NCBI GenBank assembly: GCA_015055625.1
Contig: SVHU01000001.1
Location: 148,121 to 212,120, forward strand
Direction of reading: 5' to 3'
Origin: Clostridiales bacterium
GTDB lineage: Bacteria; Bacillota; Clostridia; Christensenellales; Pumilibacteraceae
DNA length: 64,000 bases
Shown here: positions 61,265 to 64,000 of the stretch, piece after piece
Position numbering within the stretch: position 1 is the first letter of the stretch
Layout: every line of letters begins with the position of its first letter
Program-made: the position numbers and the translations under genes
Notes under the pieces: generated by a model
What the model was told of the DNA's origin: nothing
Database searches by the model: none
What the model saw: the letters and a program-made list of their open reading frames with translations, nothing else

Positions 61265-61294
61265 ATTATACACTATTACTTATTAATTTGTCAA
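61265..61294 (-). promoter_or_regulatory. Sigma-A promoter of the feo operon
   Basis: TTGACA (61294-61289), 18-base spacer, TATAAT (61270-61265), followed directly by operator 1. Confidence 0.82.
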
Positions 61295-61399
61295 TCATTT
61301 TATTATAATTTTTCAAAATTTTTTTACAAAAGAAATTAATCTTTACTTACAACACTATCGACATTAGCTATATAGAACGAATAATTTTCACTAAAATAC

Positions 61400-61428
61400 T
61401 TGTAATTTATTCTATTATATGGTATAAT
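61400..61428 (+). promoter_or_regulatory. Sigma-A promoter of the DtxR-type regulator
   Basis: TTGTAA (61400-61405), 17-base spacer, TATAAT (61423-61428), 31 bases before the ATG. No GTTAGC-type repeat overlaps it, so autoregulation by the same site is not evident. Confidence 0.7.
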
Positions 61429-61458
61429 TAAAAATAATCAAACTAATAGGAGAATATA

Positions 61459-61845
61459 ATGTCCTTACAAGAATCAGGAGAAATGTATTTAGAGAGCATT
61501 TATATGCTTACAAAATCAAAGGGCGCAGTTAGATCTATTGATATTGTCGAGTATATGAACTACTCAAAACCCAGCGTTAGTCGCGCAGTAAAACTCCTAA
61601 AAAACGGTGAATTTATTCTTATAGACGAACACGGCTATATTACTTTGACTGAATCTGGCAAAGAAATCGCCGAAAAAATTGTAGAACGTCACACTCTTAT
61701 ATCATCATTTTTAATATCATTAGGCGTAAATGAAACAACAGCCTCTGAAGACGCGTGCAAAATCGAGCACGTAATCAGCGACGAATCTTTTGACGCTATT
61801 AAAAGATATGCTGAAAAAGTTGCAAACTCAAAAAACAAGGAGTAA
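61459..61845 (+). CDS. DtxR/MntR-family metal-dependent transcriptional regulator
   Basis: A 128-residue cytosolic regulator of the short, MntR-like type without the C-terminal SH3 domain. The winged helix-turn-helix is SIDIVEYMNYSKPSVSRAVKLL with the wing LIDEHGYITLTESG. The dimerisation/metal domain keeps RHTLISSFL and the C-IEH pair (KIEHVIS) that hold metal ligands. It is divergent from the feo operon, and three GTTAGC-N4-GCTAAC sites lie there, so it probably represses iron uptake when Fe2+ (or Mn2+) is plentiful. It is followed after 2 bases by a TM2 protein gene. Confidence 0.92.
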   Translation: MSLQESGEMYLESIYMLTKSKGAVRSIDIVEYMNYSKPSVSRAVKLLKNGEFILIDEHGYITLTESGKEIAEKIVERHTLISSFLISLGVNETTASEDACKIEHVISDESFDAIKRYAEKVANSKNKE

Positions 61846-61847
61846 TT

Positions 61848-62186
61848 ATGCAAGCAGATAAAGCTCAAACAATATTAATGCTAATGAAAAATAAAATCCC
61901 TAAAAAGGATTATTATAGGCTTGAAGATGCTCTTTTTGATGCTCCGGATAAAGTTTTTGACGAAATTCTTTCGTGTCAGCTAATTTCAATTAAAAAATTC
62001 ACTCTTATTTCAATTTTTGGAGGATTTTTTGGTCTAGATAGATTTTATTTAAAAGATACGGCATTTGGAATACTAAAAATTTTAGGAAATATCTTCTTTT
62101 TAGGAACGGTCTATTTCGCCGATTTGTATTACGCAAGAGAAAAAGCAAAAGAAATCAACCTCTCCCGCTTATTTGATTATCTATAA
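61848..62186 (+). CDS. TM2-domain membrane protein
   Basis: A 112-residue protein. The N-terminal 45 residues are soluble and charged (KKDYYRLEDALFDAPDKVFDEIL). The C-terminal TM2 domain has two hydrophobic segments (about 50-66 and 74-92) flanking the hallmark GGFFGLDRFYLKDTAFGILKI. Function of TM2 proteins is unknown. It starts 2 bases after the regulator stop with AGGAG inside the regulator's last codons, so it is co-transcribed with it. Confidence 0.88.
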   Translation: MQADKAQTILMLMKNKIPKKDYYRLEDALFDAPDKVFDEILSCQLISIKKFTLISIFGGFFGLDRFYLKDTAFGILKILGNIFFLGTVYFADLYYAREKAKEINLSRLFDYL

Positions 62187-62192
62187 AAAATT

Positions 62193-62223
62193 ACCGCTTC
62201 ACTATTTTTATGTGAAACGGTAT
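62193..62223. terminator. Bidirectional terminator between TM2 and YhcH genes
   Basis: An 11-bp stem with one mismatch (TACCGCTTCAC / GTGAAACGGTA), followed by TTTTTATT on plus; it separates convergent genes. Confidence 0.8.
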
Positions 62224-62228
62224 TTTTA

Positions 62229-62666
62229 TTAAACTTTTATCTTAAATACATACTTTTTTATGGGCATGCTCTTATCTTTTGCCAATCCAGGAAGGTGAAG
62301 ATCTTCAGGGAAAAACACTGCAAAATTTCCTCTATATAAACCAAGCACGTCATAACCAGTAGCTACGTTCATAAACAAAGCATCAATATCGGGATTATAA
62401 TCAGTTTTCATTTCACCAGCGCTACGCTTTGCGTATCTTATATCTTCTTCACCCGTTATAATCATTTGCACGTCAATCCACTTCTCGTGAGCTTCGTAGG
62501 CGCCATCCTTATTCTCGTTTGAATTATACTCATTAACGTTCAAAACAAGCGAATCCGAAATCTTGTGCGAACCTTTGATTGCATCATAACCATACTTTTC
62601 TAACGCTTCAACTGTTTCAGCCAAAATTGGATAATTTTTCATATTTTCAATTTTATCAATAATCAT
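62229..62666 (-). CDS. YhcH/YjgK/YiaL family (DUF386) protein
   Basis: A 145-residue cupin-like protein with AHEKWIDVQMIITGEE and FAVFFPEDLHLPGLA, which hold the likely metal-binding His/Glu residues of the family. Members include sugar anomerases, such as the sialic acid anomerase NanQ in E. coli, and biofilm-associated YhcH. The sugar is unknown here; no sialic acid genes are in the window. It has its own promoter (62697-62725), divergent from manA. Confidence 0.88.
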   Translation of the reverse strand: MIIDKIENMKNYPILAETVEALEKYGYDAIKGSHKISDSLVLNVNEYNSNENKDGAYEAHEKWIDVQMIITGEEDIRYAKRSAGEMKTDYNPDIDALFMNVATGYDVLGLYRGNFAVFFPEDLHLPGLAKDKSMPIKKYVFKIKV

Positions 62667-62696
62667 TTTCTTTCTCCTTTATATGGTGCTTATAAA

Positions 62697-62725
62697 ATTA
62701 TAGCACTTATTACCTAAAATATCAA
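62697..62725 (-). promoter_or_regulatory. Sigma-A promoter of the YhcH-family gene
   Basis: TTGATA (62725-62720), 17-base spacer, TATAAT (62702-62697). An imperfect palindrome GTGCT...AGCAC (62686-62706) covers the -10 box. Confidence 0.65.
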
Positions 62726-62761
62726 GCAATCAAAAAAATTATTTTAAAAGATATTAATCTT

Positions 62762-62790
62762 TTGCAATATAAATATTTTTATGATATACT
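62762..62790 (+). promoter_or_regulatory. Sigma-A promoter of manA
   Basis: TTGCAA (62762-62767), 17-base spacer, TATACT (62785-62790), 30 bases before the ATG at 62820. This rules out the longer open frame beginning at 62781. Confidence 0.68.
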
Positions 62791-62819
62791 ATCAATATAA
62801 AAGAAAAACGAGGCTACCG

Positions 62820-63893
62820 ATGAACATAGAAAAATTAATAGCTCCGCTAAAAAATTACTTGTGGGGCGGTACAAAGCTAAAAAACGAATATGGTAAAACA
62901 ACTGATTTACAAATTGTTGCCGAAAGCTGGGAACTTTCTTTTCACAAAGATGGTAAAACAATGCTAGAAAATGGATACACTCTTGCCGATACTGCATCTA
63001 AAACCGATCTAGGCAATAATTGCAATTCTTTCGAATTTTTTCCAACTCTAACAAAGTTTATCGACGCAAAAGATAATCTATCAATTCAAGTCCACCCCTC
63101 CGATGATTACGCTTTATCAAACGAAAACAGTTACGGAAAAACCGAAATGTGGTATATTGTAGAAGCTGAAAACGGTGCCGGAATCTATCTTGGACTAAAC
63201 AAAGACGTAACTGCTAAAGAGTTTGAACAGGCAATGCTCAACAACACTCTTACCTCTATTCTTAACTTTATTCCCGTAAAAAAAGGCGATTGTTACTTTA
63301 TTCCATCGGGAACTATTCACGCAATAGGTTCAGGCTGTCTTATCTATGAAATTCAGCAAAACAGCAACCTTACGTATAGAGTTTACGATTATAATCGCAA
63401 AGATGCTAACGGAAACACTAGAGAACTTCACGTAGAAAAAGCTAAAAAAGTTACCAACCTAAACAAGTTCGTTCCCACAAAAATTAACGCAACAACACTA
63501 AAAGGTCAAGTGCTTGGAATAAGCAAATATTTTACCTCTACAAAGCTAGAACTAACCTCTCCCATTACTTTATCAACTTACAACAGTTTTTGCTGTATAA
63601 CCTGCATGCAAGGCGACGCAACAATAGAAAACGTTATAATCAACAAGGGAGAAAGCGTTTTCGTTCCTGCCTCATACGGAAAATACAAAGTGGAAGGTAA
63701 TGCAACTTTAATTCTTACCGAAGTGCGCAAATATTTCGTCAAAACAACAAATTCCGATATATCAATAATTGACGACGAACAAAACGTTATTTATTCAGAG
63801 CGATGCTCCTCTTTTGACAATAACACAATCTCAAACGTTTTAGCTAAAGTAAATATGACTATAAATGACATAGAAAGTATAATACGTATATGA
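62820..63893 (+). CDS. manA: Mannose-6-phosphate isomerase, class I
   Basis: ManA interconverts mannose 6-phosphate and fructose 6-phosphate with zinc. From the ATG at 62820 (GAGG 6 bases upstream) it is 357 residues. Zinc-ligand and active-site motifs are IQVHPSDDYALSNE, KTEMWYIVEAENGAGIYLGL, and IPSGTIHAIGSGCLIYEIQQ, then SNLTYRVYDYNR. The C-terminal cupin is complete. It is monocistronic, with an apparent mobile-element end 15 bases after the stop. Confidence 0.95.
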   Translation: MNIEKLIAPLKNYLWGGTKLKNEYGKTTDLQIVAESWELSFHKDGKTMLENGYTLADTASKTDLGNNCNSFEFFPTLTKFIDAKDNLSIQVHPSDDYALSNENSYGKTEMWYIVEAENGAGIYLGLNKDVTAKEFEQAMLNNTLTSILNFIPVKKGDCYFIPSGTIHAIGSGCLIYEIQQNSNLTYRVYDYNRKDANGNTRELHVEKAKKVTNLNKFVPTKINATTLKGQVLGISKYFTSTKLELTSPITLSTYNSFCCITCMQGDATIENVIINKGESVFVPASYGKYKVEGNATLILTEVRKYFVKTTNSDISIIDDEQNVIYSERCSSFDNNTISNVLAKVNMTINDIESIIRI

Positions 63894-63907
63894 GTTTTTA
63901 CAAAAGT

Positions 63908-64000
63908 AACCCCCCAGTAAAACTGGGGGTTCTTCATTTTCGGGCAAAGCCCTAGTCTACTAGTCCGTGAGCCACGCTCACATAGGACGACCTGCCAGTC
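63908..64000 (-). mobile_element. Probable right end of an IS200/IS605-type element (cut by window edge)
   Basis: Read on the minus strand, the last 93 bases are GC-richer than their surroundings and form three hairpins: GTCC-GTGAG/CTCAC-GGAC (63963-63988), GGGC-AAA-GCCC (63942-63952), and a terminal AACCCCCAG/CTGGGGGTT stem (63908-63931) preceded by GAAG. A GAAGAACCCCC...TTTTA...GGGG end is typical of the right end and guide-RNA region downstream of tnpB. A transposase or TnpB would lie beyond the window on the minus strand. It may also serve as the manA terminator. Assignment is by pattern memory only. Confidence 0.45.

Noticed and set aside
1..64000. CRISPR arrays, tRNA or rRNA genes, prophage or toxin-antitoxin modules.
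   Set aside because: None was recognised by eye on either strand; a covariance or repeat search would be needed to exclude small RNAs fully.

Overview
The window looks like a chromosomal segment of an AT-rich Bacillota, most likely an uncultured gut-type Clostridia lineage. The evidence is the gene order ylxM-ffh-rpsP-khpA-rimM-trmD-ylqF-rnhB-yraN, a threonine T-box, an L20 leader, a ZTP riboswitch, TmcAL, class 1B PyrD/PyrK, and Shine-Dalgarno sites with consensus sigma-A promoters almost everywhere. No tRNA, rRNA, CRISPR array or prophage was seen. Nearly all genes lie on the minus strand; only tmcAL, the DtxR-type regulator with its TM2 partner, and manA are on plus.

Layout, left to right: (1) 1-4850: end of yebC, a TrmH-type RNA methylase, infC-rpmI-rplT behind an L20 leader (infC probably starts at AUU), and thrS behind a T-box. 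(2) 4890-9084: acetate operon pta-ackA-comF, divergent from tmcAL. (3) 9088-10771: coaD, rsmD and a membrane protein. (4) 10777-25225: alr, two acyltransferase-fold proteins, the SRP/ribosome-maturation cluster, then ftsY, smc, rnc and plsX. (5) 25307-29003: small membrane protein, MATE exporter, YgjV protein, THUMP methyltransferase and a 63-residue protein. (6) 29004-33003: intracellular glycosidases, one GH2 and a tandem GH43 pair. (7) 33014-35195: DUF1295 membrane protein and a Cro/C1 HTH fused to a BadF/N-acetylglucosamine-kinase-type domain, next to nagB. (8) 35203-44577: pyrimidine operon pyrC-carB-pyrK-pyrD-pyrF-pyrE-pyrB running into nagB. (9) 44643-57932: purine operon purE-C-F-M-N-O-AICARFT-D-L ending with fhs, read from a ZTP riboswitch. 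(10) 58172-61430: feo iron-uptake locus with a broken second feoA, three identical-pattern operators, and a DtxR/MntR-type regulator. (11) 61848-64000: TM2 protein, YhcH-family protein, manA, and what looks like the right end of an IS200/IS605-type element at the edge.

The most unusual points are: a PyrB chain fused to only the zinc domain of PyrI with the E. coli cysteine spacing; a PurF whose glutaminase nucleophile Cys is Gly; carB without carA; a split PurH (stand-alone AICAR transformylase plus archaeal-type PurO); the HTH-sugar-kinase fusion with repeated operator-like sequence at its promoter; and a near-identical 22-base palindrome overlapping the -35 box of both the infC and ylxM-ffh promoters. 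All calls are by reading the sequence; no database search was run.
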